Shown in pieces: positions 32,332 to 41,730 of a DNA stretch of 64,000 nucleotides (the stretch's first letter is position 1; each line of letters begins with the position of its first letter). Source of the stretch: Saprospiraceae bacterium (GTDB lineage: Bacteria > Bacteroidota > Bacteroidia > Chitinophagales > Saprospiraceae); the NCBI GenBank assembly GCA_020628855.1, contig JAHDEL010000003.1, positions 77,328 through 141,327 of the forward strand, written 5' to 3'. The translations under genes were made by a program, and so were the position numbers. The notes below the pieces were generated by a model. That model made no database searches, had not been told where the DNA came from, and saw nothing but the letters and a program-made list of their open reading frames with translations.

Positions 32332-34194
32332 ATGTCGATTAGATTCTATTCCCAATACCTTATTCTACTTCTATTTGTTACACTATCTCACTCAATTTCT
32401 AGTCAGGCTAGCTTTACAAAGACAACAATAGATCCCATCGTGAAATTGGGTACAGTAGATGTAAAAAGTCTCAATGACAAGTATCAAGTCACGGTAATTA
32501 ATACAGAGTCTCAAGATGCTACTTCCCATGTTATTAAGCAAAGACTTCAAGCAACTAAAGAAGCAATAAAAACGCTTTATCCAAAAAACGACAACCCAAT
32601 TGTTGACTTACGAGGCTCATTAGATCCGCCGCAACTCCTTGATGGGTATTGGGGACATCTATTTGCACCTGGGATACCATTAGATAATCATCTTGCTACT
32701 AATGGTGAGCAAGTTCTTATTGCAATGAATACCCATTTCTCTATGAAGAATCTGGATGGGAGCCCAATTATTGGATTTTCTTTAGATCATTTTGCTGCTG
32801 ATGTTGGACTAGAAGGGAATACTTTCGATCCTCGTGTACTGTACGATCCACAAACAGATAGATATATTGGAGTCTTTCTGCATGGTTCTGAAAGTAGTGA
32901 TACTGGCATAGGAATTATGTTTTCTGTAAGTAATGATATTACAGGCGACTGGGTAGTCTATGCTTTACCTGGCAATCCATTTTCTAATACCACATGGACT
33001 GATTATCCAATGATCACTGTAACAGACACAGATTTACTTATCACGGTCAACCTGATAAGAGATGCAGAACCTTGGGAAACAGGGTTTGATGAAACCATCA
33101 TTTGGCAGCTTGACAAGCAGAATGGCTATAATGGAGAGGATATGAACTCAGTCCTTTGGCAAGATTTGGCATGGGATGGAAAAAATATTCGTAATCTCTG
33201 CCCTATGGAAAGCGCAGATGCTGAACCAGAACCGAATGCTTATTTTCTGTCGAATAGAAACTTTGATATGGAAAATGACACTTTTTTCTTTGTTGAAATG
33301 ACTGGAGGAATTGATGACCCAAGTGCTGAACTTAAAATTGAGACTTTAATCTCCCCTACTCCGTATGGTGCTCCTCCTAACGCTGCACAATCAGTGGGTG
33401 CATTACAAACAAACGACGCAAGAGTACTAGAAGGTTATTATCATAATGGAGAAATTCAATTTGTAGGTAATACAAGAAACCTCGATAACAACAAAGCAGG
33501 GATCTATCATGGAACGATCTCAGATGTTTTGGGCGAGAAATCTTTCGAGCTTCAACATATCATTCCAGCAGACTTAGAAATTGGTTACCCAGGTATAACA
33601 TACACTGGAATAGATCCTGATGACAGAGATGCTATTATTCATTTCAGTCATACATCAGAGACAGTTTTTGCAGGAGTGTCCGCAATGTATTATGACCCTG
33701 AATTTGGGTATTCGGATATAGTGGTAATTAGAGAGGGAGATGGTTACATTGATATTCTGAATGGCGATGTTGAACGATGGGGGGATTATGCTGGTTCACA
33801 ACGTGAGTTTCTAGATCCTGGACTCTGTTTTATTTCAGGGACGTTGGGAGTGCCAAGCAAGCATAATCGTCCATGGGTTGCGAGATTGGCAAGACCAGAT
33901 TTTGCACTCTCATCGGTTGACCTAAATTCCAAAACTGATGTCAACCTCTTTCCTAATCCAGTAAATAGCAGAGTCACTGTAGAACTCAATATTCCTCAAA
34001 GTAATCTGAGAGTGCAAGCATTATTGTATGATAATAGTGGTAGAGTAATAGAACAAGTTTACAATGGTATCATTAGAAAGTCAGGAGAAACAGAACTGAG
34101 TTTTGAAACGAGCCATTTAGCAAAAGGCAATTATACTGTTCATTTAATGGCAGATGGAAAAAATCTGATTACAAAATCATTTGTAAAACAATAG
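32332..34194 (+). CDS. Secreted T9SS-sorted protein with PD40/six-bladed-like region
   Basis: The 620-residue product has a signal peptide (YLILLLFVTLSHSISSQ). It has a long central beta-rich region with repeated acidic and aromatic strands (VLYDPQTDRYIGVFLHGSES; YPMITVTDTDLLITVNLI; GGIDDPSAELKIETL) that reads like a beta-propeller. A T9SS C-terminal sorting domain of about 85 residues follows (LFPNPVNSRVTVELN, then SHLAKGNYTVHLMADGK). No catalytic residues are recognised. It is probably exported across the outer membrane by the system to which PorD and the PorE-like protein belong. Its stop is 5 bp from the convergent methyltransferase stop. Confidence 0.82.
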   Translation: MSIRFYSQYLILLLFVTLSHSISSQASFTKTTIDPIVKLGTVDVKSLNDKYQVTVINTESQDATSHVIKQRLQATKEAIKTLYPKNDNPIVDLRGSLDPPQLLDGYWGHLFAPGIPLDNHLATNGEQVLIAMNTHFSMKNLDGSPIIGFSLDHFAADVGLEGNTFDPRVLYDPQTDRYIGVFLHGSESSDTGIGIMFSVSNDITGDWVVYALPGNPFSNTTWTDYPMITVTDTDLLITVNLIRDAEPWETGFDETIIWQLDKQNGYNGEDMNSVLWQDLAWDGKNIRNLCPMESADAEPEPNAYFLSNRNFDMENDTFFFVEMTGGIDDPSAELKIETLISPTPYGAPPNAAQSVGALQTNDARVLEGYYHNGEIQFVGNTRNLDNNKAGIYHGTISDVLGEKSFELQHIIPADLEIGYPGITYTGIDPDDRDAIIHFSHTSETVFAGVSAMYYDPEFGYSDIVVIREGDGYIDILNGDVERWGDYAGSQREFLDPGLCFISGTLGVPSKHNRPWVARLARPDFALSSVDLNSKTDVNLFPNPVNSRVTVELNIPQSNLRVQALLYDNSGRVIEQVYNGIIRKSGETELSFETSHLAKGNYTVHLMADGKNLITKSFVKQ

Positions 34195-34199
34195 GATAC

Positions 34200-34889
34200 T
34201 TAATTATCGAGATGTGATTGGTCATGGACAAACATCCAATTGTCTTTGACCTCAAGATAAGTCGAGTTAGGAAAGACTGCAGAAAATGTTGCTTCAAACT
34301 TCTTACCTGTTTTGATATCAAACTCCGTTAATCCCATCCGATTATATAAGAGCACACCATTTGTGGTCAACTTGGATTCAAGAAGTTGTAAGAATTCTTT
34401 TGTTTCAAATTTGTTAGGAATAATGTCTTCAGCAAAGATGTCCATGATTATCATGTCATAGCATTGCTCATCAATCTCAATAAAGTTTATTGCATCAGCT
34501 ATTATAATCTCTAGTGAGGAGTCCATTCTACTCATGGTATATTTTTGGGCCAATTGAGCAACGACTTCATCTAGTTCAACAGCGGTGTACGTATAAGATT
34601 TTCTAAAAATCTTCTCTAGCATATAAGGGACCGAAGCTAACCCTAGCCCCAAAACGAGTACTTTATTCCAATCATTTCGAAATTTCAATTGCTCGAATGT
34701 CAATTTGAAATTATCATACTTGTCATCAAAGGAATAGATGGCTTTTTCGCAGCAGAGTTGATATCTACCCTGTCTTAAGTTAACGGCCAATATTGAATGA
34801 TACTCCGACTGGGTTTCCTCAACACGAACCTCCGTGATATAGCTCAAAATTGTTTGCCAGAAACTGGGGGATGGACTTACATTTCCCAT
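34200..34889 (-). CDS. Spermidine synthase-like methyltransferase-fold protein
   Basis: A 229-residue cytoplasmic protein with a Rossmann-type SAM-binding core: VLVLGLGLASVPYMLEKIF (glycine loop near 86), the acidic YTAVELDEVVAQLAQKY, then IIIADAINFIEIDEQCYDMI and DMIIMDIFAEDIIPNKF. This pattern is the polyamine aminopropyltransferase type, but it lacks a clear substrate-binding N-terminal hairpin, and the spermidine synthase identity is unproven. It may instead methylate or act on an unrelated substrate. It overlaps the 3' end of the GlmU-like gene by 13 bp and is probably cotranscribed with it and rpmE2. Confidence 0.82.
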   Translation of the reverse strand: MGNVSPSPSFWQTILSYITEVRVEETQSEYHSILAVNLRQGRYQLCCEKAIYSFDDKYDNFKLTFEQLKFRNDWNKVLVLGLGLASVPYMLEKIFRKSYTYTAVELDEVVAQLAQKYTMSRMDSSLEIIIADAINFIEIDEQCYDMIIMDIFAEDIIPNKFETKEFLQLLESKLTTNGVLLYNRMGLTEFDIKTGKKFEATFSAVFPNSTYLEVKDNWMFVHDQSHLDN

Positions 34890-36091
34890 GATCTACGCTG
34901 CTTGGTAGCTTCAAAGACATGGGTTAGAATATCGATATCTATTTGCTCAAGACGCAACGATCTTCTTTGCATTACCCGATTGATTGTATCGAGTGCTTTT
35001 TCAAACTGATAGGTATCCATTCCATCAGAACCACCCCAACTAAAAGAAGGGATAAATTTTGGCGGAAAGTTAGTTCCAAAAATATTAGAGCTAATTCCTG
35101 TCACTGTACCAGTATTAAACATACTATTGATAGAAGTCTTACAATGGTCTCCCATAATCAAACCACAAAACTGCAGGCCTGTCAATTGAAAGTCTGATGA
35201 GTCATAGCTCCAAACTGACACTTCTCCGTAATTGTTTTTGAGGTTGGAGCAATTGGTGTCTGCACCTAGATTACACCACTCTCCAATAACAGAATCGCCT
35301 ATATAACCATCATGAGCTTTATTACAGTAGCCTTGAAAAACTGTCGACTTGACTTCACCACCTACCTTGCAAAATGGACCAAGTGTAGTACCCTGATAAA
35401 TCTTTGCTCCTACCTTCACAACAGCATTTTCGCCTATAGCAACAGGACCTTTGATCACAGAATTCTCCAAAATTTTAGCATTCTTACCAATATAGATAGG
35501 ACCATCACTTGCATTCAAAATACTGAAGTCAACTCTTGCTCCTTCTTCAATGAAAATCTTCTCTAAACCAAAGTATCGATTAGTCTCTGATATCTTTTGG
35601 GATGATCTTTCATTGATAATAAGTTCGAAGTCACTAGCTATCTCACTCGCATTAAATGAGAAGATATCTTGCGGTCTTGTTATGAATCGAATATCTCGGC
35701 TATCGTAGGATGAGATATCAATCATTTCCAACTCATCCAGATCTATATCATAGGTTTCTTCATTGAATTGATGCTTCTTCAAAACACCTGCAATGAAGAT
35801 ATCTTTATAGATCAAACCCTGGTTAGGGCTGAGTCTCTTTATCAGACTTAGCACATTGGCATTTGGCAACAGCCTGCCATTGATAGCGATATTCGTCTCA
35901 CTTAATTGAAGAGGAAACTTCTGAGAAAGGTAATCATTGGTTATATAACCATGACTAGCGTTATTGAGATAGATTTTCCATTTCTCAGCAATAGTATTAA
36001 TCCCTACCCTGAGCTCACACGCAGGCTTAAGAAAAGTCAGTGGCAATAATGACTCCCACTTGTCATCATCAAAGAAAATGATGTGTGCCAC
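34877..36091 (-). CDS. GlmU-like nucleotidyltransferase/acetyltransferase (Bacteroidota type)
   Basis: A 404-residue product of the GlmU-like family found in Bacteroidota (TIGR03991 type). It is thought to make UDP-GlcNAc from glucosamine-1-phosphate. The N-terminal sugar nucleotidyltransferase-like domain (about 1-190; IIFFDDDKWESLLPLTFLKP) lacks the canonical LxxGxGTRM loop. The C-terminal left-handed beta-helix (about 195-340) has hexapeptide repeats such as VIKGPVAIGENAVVKVGAKI and an Asn/Cys-rich active-site area (NKAHDGYIGDS; GADTNCSNLKNNYGE). It starts at GTG. It lies between rpmE2 (26 bp upstream) and a methyltransferase gene (overlap). Confidence 0.88.
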   Translation of the reverse strand: MAHIIFFDDDKWESLLPLTFLKPACELRVGINTIAEKWKIYLNNASHGYITNDYLSQKFPLQLSETNIAINGRLLPNANVLSLIKRLSPNQGLIYKDIFIAGVLKKHQFNEETYDIDLDELEMIDISSYDSRDIRFITRPQDIFSFNASEIASDFELIINERSSQKISETNRYFGLEKIFIEEGARVDFSILNASDGPIYIGKNAKILENSVIKGPVAIGENAVVKVGAKIYQGTTLGPFCKVGGEVKSTVFQGYCNKAHDGYIGDSVIGEWCNLGADTNCSNLKNNYGEVSVWSYDSSDFQLTGLQFCGLIMGDHCKTSINSMFNTGTVTGISSNIFGTNFPPKFIPSFSWGGSDGMDTYQFEKALDTINRVMQRRSLRLEQIDIDILTHVFEATKQRRSWEM

Positions 36092-36117
36092 TGTAGTATA
36101 ATTTTAATGAATTGATA

Positions 36118-36399
36118 TTACTCTGCTGGAGTATCTTCAGTCTTTCTTTTAGCGAATTTTGCAAATTTCTTGTTGAATTTGTCAATTCTACCAGCTGTAT
36201 CAACGAATTTCATCTTTCCTGTGAAGAAAGGATGTGATTTATTCGAAATCTCTAGCTTGATCAATGGATACTCATTACCATCTTCCCACTTAATCGTTTC
36301 TTTAGATGGAGCACAAGATTTAGTAATGAAAGCCTCGTCACAAGAGAAGTCTTTAAATACTACTAACCTATAATTATCTGGATGAATATCTTTCTTCAT
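36118..36399 (-). CDS. rpmE2: 50S ribosomal protein L31, type B
   Basis: The 93-residue product (ATG 36399; a codon at 36414 would add a non-family extension) is the L31B form. It carries [21 protein letters not shown] at the start (shown in part) and [21 protein letters not shown]. Its Cys residues (FSCDEAF, SCAPSKE) do not form the CxxC zinc pair of type A L31. Type B L31 often replaces type A when zinc is scarce, although in many Bacteroidota it is the sole form. A -7 box lies at 36425-36432. Operon with the GlmU-like gene downstream. Confidence 0.95.
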   Translation of the reverse strand: MKKDIHPDNYRLVVFKDFSCDEAFITKSCAPSKETIKWEDGNEYPLIKLEISNKSHPFFTGKMKFVDTAGRIDKFNKKFAKFAKRKTEDTPAE

Positions 36400-36424
36400 G
36401 ATTTCACATTTCAAAATTGGAGTG

Positions 36425-36432
36425 CAAAGATA
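36425..36432 (-). promoter_or_regulatory. Predicted -7 box for rpmE2
   Basis: On the minus strand TATCTTTG matches TAnnTTTG exactly and lies 25 nt before the ATG at 36399. Confidence 0.55.
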
Positions 36433-36469
36433 GTAATTCTATCCTATTGAAACCTAATATTTTTTTCAA

Positions 36470-36835
36470 TTAAATACCAGGAAAGAAAGCATCTATGAAA
36501 TGGTCCAAGGTAGGACTCCCATTAGGGTCAACAATACTGATGATATCAAATCGGATTTCTCCTCTATAATTCACCGCCTCCATGTAGGCATTAGCTGCAT
36601 CAAAATAAAAGGCTTCCTTTCTTTTACTGACAAATTCTTCCGGTCGTCCGTATTTAATATTCTTTCTGGCCTTGACCTCAATGAAGATCAGTTGATTACT
36701 ATGTCTTGCAATTATGTCTACCTCGGCTTTCTTGTATCGATAATTAGTTTCTAAAATTTCATAACCCTGTCCTAGCAGATATTGCTTTCCAATTTCCTCT
36801 CCTTTTCTACCAATATTCGATGCTTTTGCGCACAT
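36470..36835 (-). CDS. yraN: YraN family (UPF0102) nuclease-fold protein
   Basis: The 121-residue product has the UPF0102 signature, a restriction endonuclease-like fold: GRKGEEIGKQYLLGQGYEIL, NYRYKKAEVDIIARHSNQLI, FIEVKARKNIKYGRPEEFV. The E-x-D and E-V-K elements match the PD-(D/E)XK catalytic arrangement (Glu/Asp near 40 and Glu-x-Lys near 53). A role in DNA recombination or repair is suspected, not established. It stands between rpmE2 and a divergent isomerase gene; no operon partner is obvious. Confidence 0.92.
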   Translation of the reverse strand: MCAKASNIGRKGEEIGKQYLLGQGYEILETNYRYKKAEVDIIARHSNQLIFIEVKARKNIKYGRPEEFVSKRKEAFYFDAANAYMEAVNYRGEIRFDIISIVDPNGSPTLDHFIDAFFPGI

Positions 36836-36870
36836 CTCATCAATTTAATAAACAAATCACATTACAATTG

Positions 36871-36878
36871 TATTTTTG
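36871..36878 (+). promoter_or_regulatory. Predicted -7 box for the isomerase gene
   Basis: TATTTTTG matches TAnnTTTG and lies 30 nt before the ATG at 36909. It precludes the in-frame TTG at 36876 as a start. Confidence 0.42.
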
Positions 36879-36908
36879 GGCTTTGAAAAAAATATAAGAA
36901 GAGAGATT

Positions 36909-37898
36909 ATGATGAATACATTGATAGATAAGTTTATTCCACAGCTTAAAGAAGCTATGCAAATAGGAGAAACTGCAAGCTTAACTGCTGGTGCTGACCC
37001 AATTCATAATGTGTATGTAGCTGGATTAGGTGGATCCGGCATCGGTGGCAATTTTGTTGCAGAGTTTGTTTACGACGAATGCAACGTTCCATATACTGTT
37101 GGGAAAGGATATGATGTTCCTGCATGGATTGGCAAGAACACACTTGCTATCACTTCATCCTATTCTGGTAATACTGAGGAAACTCTTGAAGCATATGCTA
37201 AAATACAAGCAACCGGTGCTAAAATAGTAGTGGTGTCTTCAGGAGGTAAGCTCATTGATTTTGCGAAAGCTGAAGGTCACGATTATATTCAGATCCCTAG
37301 TGATTGGCCAAGTCCGAGAGCATGTTTGGGATATTCTCTTATCCAGCAAATCTATGTTCTCTATCATCTGAATCTGATTAGCGATAAGGTTATTGGGCAA
37401 TTAAAAACAGCAATTAATTTACTTGAATTTAACCAAGATGAAATTAAAGAAGATGCGAATGTTCTTGCTCAATTCTTACATGACAGAATTCCTATCATTT
37501 ATACAACGGGGAGAATGGAATCTGTGGCTGTAAGATTTAGACAGCAAATTAATGAAAATGCAAAACAACTGTGTTGGCACCATGTCATTCCAGAAATGAA
37601 TCATAACGAGCTTGTGGGTTGGAAGCAACCAAACGATAAACTTGCCGTAGTGTATTTCCGAAATAAGGATGACTACAATCGTAATCAAGTGAGAATGAAT
37701 ATCAATAAAGAGATTATTTCAAAATATACCCCACACATCATTGAACTTTGGTCAAGAGGAAATAATCTCGTAGAAAGAGCACTATACTTTGTTAATTTAG
37801 GTGACTATGCAAGCTACTATCTGTCTGAATTAAACAAGGTTGATTCTATAGAAGTTGATGTGATTGACTATTTGAAAAGTGAACTAAGTAAAGTATAA
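36909..37898 (+). CDS. Bifunctional phosphoglucose/phosphomannose isomerase
   Basis: A SIS-domain sugar isomerase (329 residues from ATG 36909) interconverting aldose and ketose phosphates of glucose and mannose. The first SIS domain carries VAGLGGSGIGGNFVAEFV, TLAITSSYSGNTEETLEAY and IVVVSSGGKLIDFAKAEGH. The second contains IPIIYTTGRMESVAVRF and PEMNHNELVGW, with the catalytic Glu and His. The archaeal/bacterial type (about 300-340 residues) fits. It is followed 9 bp later by an SH3-domain protein on the same strand; a metabolic link between the two is not apparent. Confidence 0.88.
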   Translation: MMNTLIDKFIPQLKEAMQIGETASLTAGADPIHNVYVAGLGGSGIGGNFVAEFVYDECNVPYTVGKGYDVPAWIGKNTLAITSSYSGNTEETLEAYAKIQATGAKIVVVSSGGKLIDFAKAEGHDYIQIPSDWPSPRACLGYSLIQQIYVLYHLNLISDKVIGQLKTAINLLEFNQDEIKEDANVLAQFLHDRIPIIYTTGRMESVAVRFRQQINENAKQLCWHHVIPEMNHNELVGWKQPNDKLAVVYFRNKDDYNRNQVRMNINKEIISKYTPHIIELWSRGNNLVERALYFVNLGDYASYYLSELNKVDSIEVDVIDYLKSELSKV

Positions 37899-37907
37899 CA
37901 TTTCGCT

Positions 37908-38384
37908 ATGGCACGAAGAGCAAGATATGGAAGGAGGAAAACCAATAGGAACTATTGGTGGATTCTTGCTGTCTTCTTTGTTGGAGTTGCTGCATGGTTA
38001 TTACTCTCAATAATTCAGGGTAAGAATCCTATTGAACTATTTCAATCTGAAACTCAGGTGGAATCAAGTGAAATACCTTATGACAGCTTACAAAGCTTAC
38101 TAGAAATAGAGAAACAAAATACCATCAAGTTAGAAAGCGAATTGACATTATTCAAATCCAATGCTCAAGCTAAATTAGTCGAAATAGATAATGGCACCTT
38201 GAATCTACGGTCCAAGCCAAATACGACGGCTTCGATCATTGATGACATCCCTTCTGGCAAACAAATAAATGTCTATTATTGTCTTCCGGACAGTTTTAAC
38301 ATTGCTGGGAATAGGGGTACTTGGTGTAAGGTGCGTCATAATAGTGTGGAAGGTTGGGTTTGGAGTTCTTATATTAAGAAATAA
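37908..38384 (+). CDS. Membrane-anchored SH3b-domain protein
   Basis: The 158-residue product has a very basic N-terminus (ARRARYGRRKTNRNYWW), a single membrane helix (about 18-38, WILAVFFVGVAAWLLLSII), a coiled-coil-like spacer (LLEIEKQNTIKLESELTLF) and a C-terminal bacterial SH3 domain (about 95-158; GTLNLRSKPNTTASIIDDIP, GTWCKVRHNSVEGWVWSSYI). SH3b domains bind cell-wall or peptide ligands. The inside-out topology follows the positive-inside rule, so the SH3 part should face the periplasm. It follows the isomerase gene closely. Confidence 0.85.
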   Translation: MARRARYGRRKTNRNYWWILAVFFVGVAAWLLLSIIQGKNPIELFQSETQVESSEIPYDSLQSLLEIEKQNTIKLESELTLFKSNAQAKLVEIDNGTLNLRSKPNTTASIIDDIPSGKQINVYYCLPDSFNIAGNRGTWCKVRHNSVEGWVWSSYIKK

Positions 38385-38487
38385 TATAATATATTGGTAT
38401 AGATTTTGAATCTAACTTTTGTATAGACAACCTCCCCGAACTGAGAAATTGCTGATCAATTCTTAGAACCAAGTACTTTTCTACTAC

Positions 38488-41400
38488 ATGAGAAAGAGCT
38501 TTTATTCTTTGTGTTGCATAGTATTTGTAATACTCAATGTGACATCTAACGCTTCAGCACAATGTGTGGAGCAGAACAATCTGACTAGTGGCATTCCAAA
38601 TTTGGAATTTGCCAGGGCTGTTGATATTGAAACAAATCGAATCGTTGTAGGTAGTCTCGATTACGCTAATGGTATTGAGTCTGGTAGCGCCTATGTATAT
38701 ACTTGGACAGGATCTTCCTGGGCAGAGACTAAGCTTACTGCTTCTGATGGGTTCAGCAACAGCGACTTTGGTTACAGTATAGCCACTTCAGGTAATCGAG
38801 TGGTTGTCGGAGCTCCAGGCGCAGGAGTCAGTGGCACCAATTCAGGCGATATCTATATCTATGATTGGACAGGCAGTACATGGGTAGAAACAAAATTGAG
38901 CCCATCTGATGGCTTCGGCAATGATAACTTTGGTAATGCTGTCGATATCGATGGAGATAGGATTGTTGTAGGATCCTTCAAAGATGATGATTATGGTACC
39001 GATTCTGGAGCCATCTATATCTATGACTGGAATGGATCTTCTTGGGTTGAAACTAAAATCAATCCTTTTGATGGATGGTCATTTGATGGATTTGGTATTG
39101 ATGTAGGTATTTCAGGTGATAGGATTTTAGTCGGGTCTTATTACGACGATGATGCAGGCTCAAATTCTGGGAGTGCTTATCTCTACGATTGGGATGGAAG
39201 TGCTTGGAATGTTACAAAGCTGGGTGCTGTTTTTGGCTCTGCAGATGATTATTACGGTACTAGTGTAGATATAGATGGTGATAGACTTGTGATTGGTGCT
39301 GTTGGAGAAGATGATAATGGTATTGGTTCTGGTAGTGCCTATATCTATGATTGGGATGGATCTTCTTGGGTTGAAACAAAAATAGCACCTAGTGATGGTG
39401 CTTCAAGTGATTATTTTGGCACAAATGTCAGCATTGATGGTGACAGGATAGTCATAGACGCTTATAGAGATGACGATAACGGCATTGACTCTGGTAGTGC
39501 TTATATATTTGATTGGGATGGATCTTCTTGGGTTGAAACAAAATTAGTGGCTTCAGATGGAAGTGCTGATGATAATTATGGAAGTGATGTTGCAGTTTTG
39601 AATGATCGTGTTGTTATTGGATCTTTTCATGATGATGACAATGGCTTTGACACAGGAAGTGCATACATCTATGACCTCTCAGGAGGTTCTTGGACAGAAT
39701 CAAAGATCACCCCTTCAGATGGTTTTAGTTTCGATAGATTCGGAATAAGTCTAGCAGTTGATAATGATAGGATTGTAGTTGGAGCCATTGGTGATGATAC
39801 AAATGGAACAGATGCAGGTGCGATATTCATCCATGATTGGGACGGAACTACATGGATATCAACAAAAGTCACTGCTTCTGATGGTGATGTGAATGATAGA
39901 TTTGGAGCTGATGTTGGAATCTCTTTAGATAGGGTTGTTGTTGGCGCTCCTGGGGATGATGATAATGGAACAAGTTCTGGAAGTATGTATGTCTATTCTT
40001 GGGATGGATCCGCTTGGAACGAAGAAAAAATACTATCTAATGATGCCGCAGCTTTTGACAACTTCGGCGAGAGTGTTTCTATTGATGTAGATAGAATAGC
40101 TGTCGGTGCGTTTGGTGAAAGTAATTATGAAGGTGCAGTCTATGTCTATGATTGGACTGGGTCATCATGGAGTGAAACTAAATTGACCGCTAGTGATGGT
40201 TCGGGTTTTGATTATTTAGGGGCAAGTGTTTCTGTTTCAGGGAACAGAGTATTAGCTGGTGCACATTTTAATGATGATAATGGACTAGATTCAGGAAGCG
40301 CATATCTATTCGAAAAAAACGGTGGTACTTGGACAGAAACTTTACTCTTAGCTTCTGATGGTAATAATTCAGATAATTTTGGGAAAAGTGTTAGTATCTC
40401 CGGAGATAGAATCGTGGTTGGCTCTGAGAGCGATGATGATAATGGACCTGACTCTGGAAGTGCTTACATCTATGACTGGGATGGTTCTACTTGGATAGAG
40501 ACTAAACTTACAGCTTCAGATGGTGCATCTTTCGATAAATATGGCGCTAGTGTCAGTGTATCAGGAAATAGAATAGCTATTGGAGCAAGTCAGCATGATG
40601 CAAATGGGAGTAATTCTGGGAGTGTCTATCTCTATGAGTGGGATGGATCTACTTGGGTTGAAACTAAATTGGTCTCTTCCAGTAGTTATGCAGGTTCTGA
40701 GTCGGGAAGTGTTGTGGCTATATCTAACGACTATTTAGTTATGGGAATACCCGATATGAATACAGCAACAATCTTTCAATGTGGCTGTCCTAATCCTCCA
40801 ACCGCACTCTGCAAGAATATTACTATTACACTTGATAATACGGGGTTTGCTACAATAACTGCTCAAGATCTTGATGATGGATCAAGTGATGATTGTTCAA
40901 CACTTCAGTTGGGTATTTCGCAAAGTACATTTGACTGTAGTAATGTTGGAAGTAACCCAGTGACATTGACAGCCACAGATGATGATGGGAATTCGTCAAC
41001 ATGTAGTGCAATGGTAACTGTTATTGACAATAATGCTCCTAGTATGGCTTGTAGTGATTTAACACTTTACTTAGGTACCACAGGAAATGTAAGCCTAATA
41101 CCTGCTTTCATAGATAATGGGTCTTCAGACGAATGTGGTTTAGCTTCTATGAGTCTATCTCAGACCTTCTTTGATTGTTCTGACATTGGACCTAATATGA
41201 TAACACTCACAGCTACTGATGCTTCAGGAAATGCAAACACATGCACATCAACTGTCACCATCTTGGATAACCTTGATCCAACTGCAGTATGTCAAGATAT
41301 CACAGTATCCCTAGATGCTAATGGGGCGGCAGTACTTTCGCCATTGACAGTAGATGATGGCAGCTATGATAATTGCAATATCAGCAATTGGGTACTTGAT

Positions 41401-41724
41401 ATATTTTCATTCAACTGCAATGATATAGGCACCAAAGTTGTAACATTAACAATTACAGATTCTAGTGGTAATACATCAACATGTACATCGAATGTTACAA
41501 TTCTCGATTCTGGAGGAGTCTGTTGTCCTTTAACATTAACAGAATCTTCTATTCCGATAACAGATGGATATTATCAATCGGACCAATCAATCAATAGTGC
41601 TGGAATGGTGCCATCTAACGGAAATGTCTCATTCGGCTCATCGACAATCTGCCTTGACAATGGTTTCGAAGTACAAGTTGGTGGCGAATTTACAGCAGAG
41701 ATAAATCCTTGTATCAGTTACTAA
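38488..41724 (+). CDS. Secreted FG-GAP propeller protein with HYR and coathanger domains
   Basis: A 1078-residue exported protein. It has a signal peptide (FYSLCCIVFVILNVTSNASA), then fourteen FG-GAP-type units of about 53 residues (about 40-765), each with an R-I-V-V-G-A strand, an acidic D-D-D-N-G calcium-like loop and an S-G-S-A-Y-I-Y-D-W strand. Three HYR-type immunoglobulin-like domains follow (about 770-1010; TLTATDDDGNSSTC, TLTATDASGNANTC, TLTITDSSGNTSTC). A C-terminal domain like the 3-coathanger stack closes it (VSFGSSTICLDNGFEVQVGG). There is no T9SS type A signature; coathanger domains may serve in secretion or attachment. It is probably adhesive. It ends 6 bp before the convergent GH13 gene. 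Confidence 0.88.
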   Translation: MRKSFYSLCCIVFVILNVTSNASAQCVEQNNLTSGIPNLEFARAVDIETNRIVVGSLDYANGIESGSAYVYTWTGSSWAETKLTASDGFSNSDFGYSIATSGNRVVVGAPGAGVSGTNSGDIYIYDWTGSTWVETKLSPSDGFGNDNFGNAVDIDGDRIVVGSFKDDDYGTDSGAIYIYDWNGSSWVETKINPFDGWSFDGFGIDVGISGDRILVGSYYDDDAGSNSGSAYLYDWDGSAWNVTKLGAVFGSADDYYGTSVDIDGDRLVIGAVGEDDNGIGSGSAYIYDWDGSSWVETKIAPSDGASSDYFGTNVSIDGDRIVIDAYRDDDNGIDSGSAYIFDWDGSSWVETKLVASDGSADDNYGSDVAVLNDRVVIGSFHDDDNGFDTGSAYIYDLSGGSWTESKITPSDGFSFDRFGISLAVDNDRIVVGAIGDDTNGTDAGAIFIHDWDGTTWISTKVTASDGDVNDRFGADVGISLDRVVVGAPGDDDNGTSSGSMYVYSWDGSAWNEEKILSNDAAAFDNFGESVSIDVDRIAVGAFGESNYEGAVYVYDWTGSSWSETKLTASDGSGFDYLGASVSVSGNRVLAGAHFNDDNGLDSGSAYLFEKNGGTWTETLLLASDGNNSDNFGKSVSISGDRIVVGSESDDDNGPDSGSAYIYDWDGSTWIETKLTASDGASFDKYGASVSVSGNRIAIGASQHDANGSNSGSVYLYEWDGSTWVETKLVSSSSYAGSESGSVVAISNDYLVMGIPDMNTATIFQCGCPNPPTALCKNITITLDNTGFATITAQDLDDGSSDDCSTLQLGISQSTFDCSNVGSNPVTLTATDDDGNSSTCSAMVTVIDNNAPSMACSDLTLYLGTTGNVSLIPAFIDNGSSDECGLASMSLSQTFFDCSDIGPNMITLTATDASGNANTCTSTVTILDNLDPTAVCQDITVSLDANGAAVLSPLTVDDGSYDNCNISNWVLDIFSFNCNDIGTKVVTLTITDSSGNTSTCTSNVTILDSGGVCCPLTLTESSIPITDGYYQSDQSINSAGMVPSNGNVSFGSSTICLDNGFEVQVGGEFTAEINPCISY
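38605..40780 (+). repeat. Tandem FG-GAP coding repeats
   Basis: About 2.2 kb encodes 14 related units of roughly 160 bp. Some are nearly identical at the DNA level: a run of over 30 bases encoding the D-W-D-G-S-S-W-V-E-T-K strand recurs around 39350 and 39510. Units 2 and 10 have lost parts of the acidic loop. Recombination could change the unit number. Confidence 0.85.
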
Positions 41725-41730
41725 CGAGGG

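Noticed and set aside
38400..38414. Hairpin TAGATT-TTG-AATCTA before the FG-GAP gene
   Set aside because: The stem is six A/T-rich pairs with a short T tract, too weak to call a terminator.
38413..38420. TAACTTTT as a promoter box for the FG-GAP gene
   Set aside because: It lacks the final G and lies 67 nt before the ATG. It was kept out because one mismatch is easily met by chance in this AT-rich DNA.
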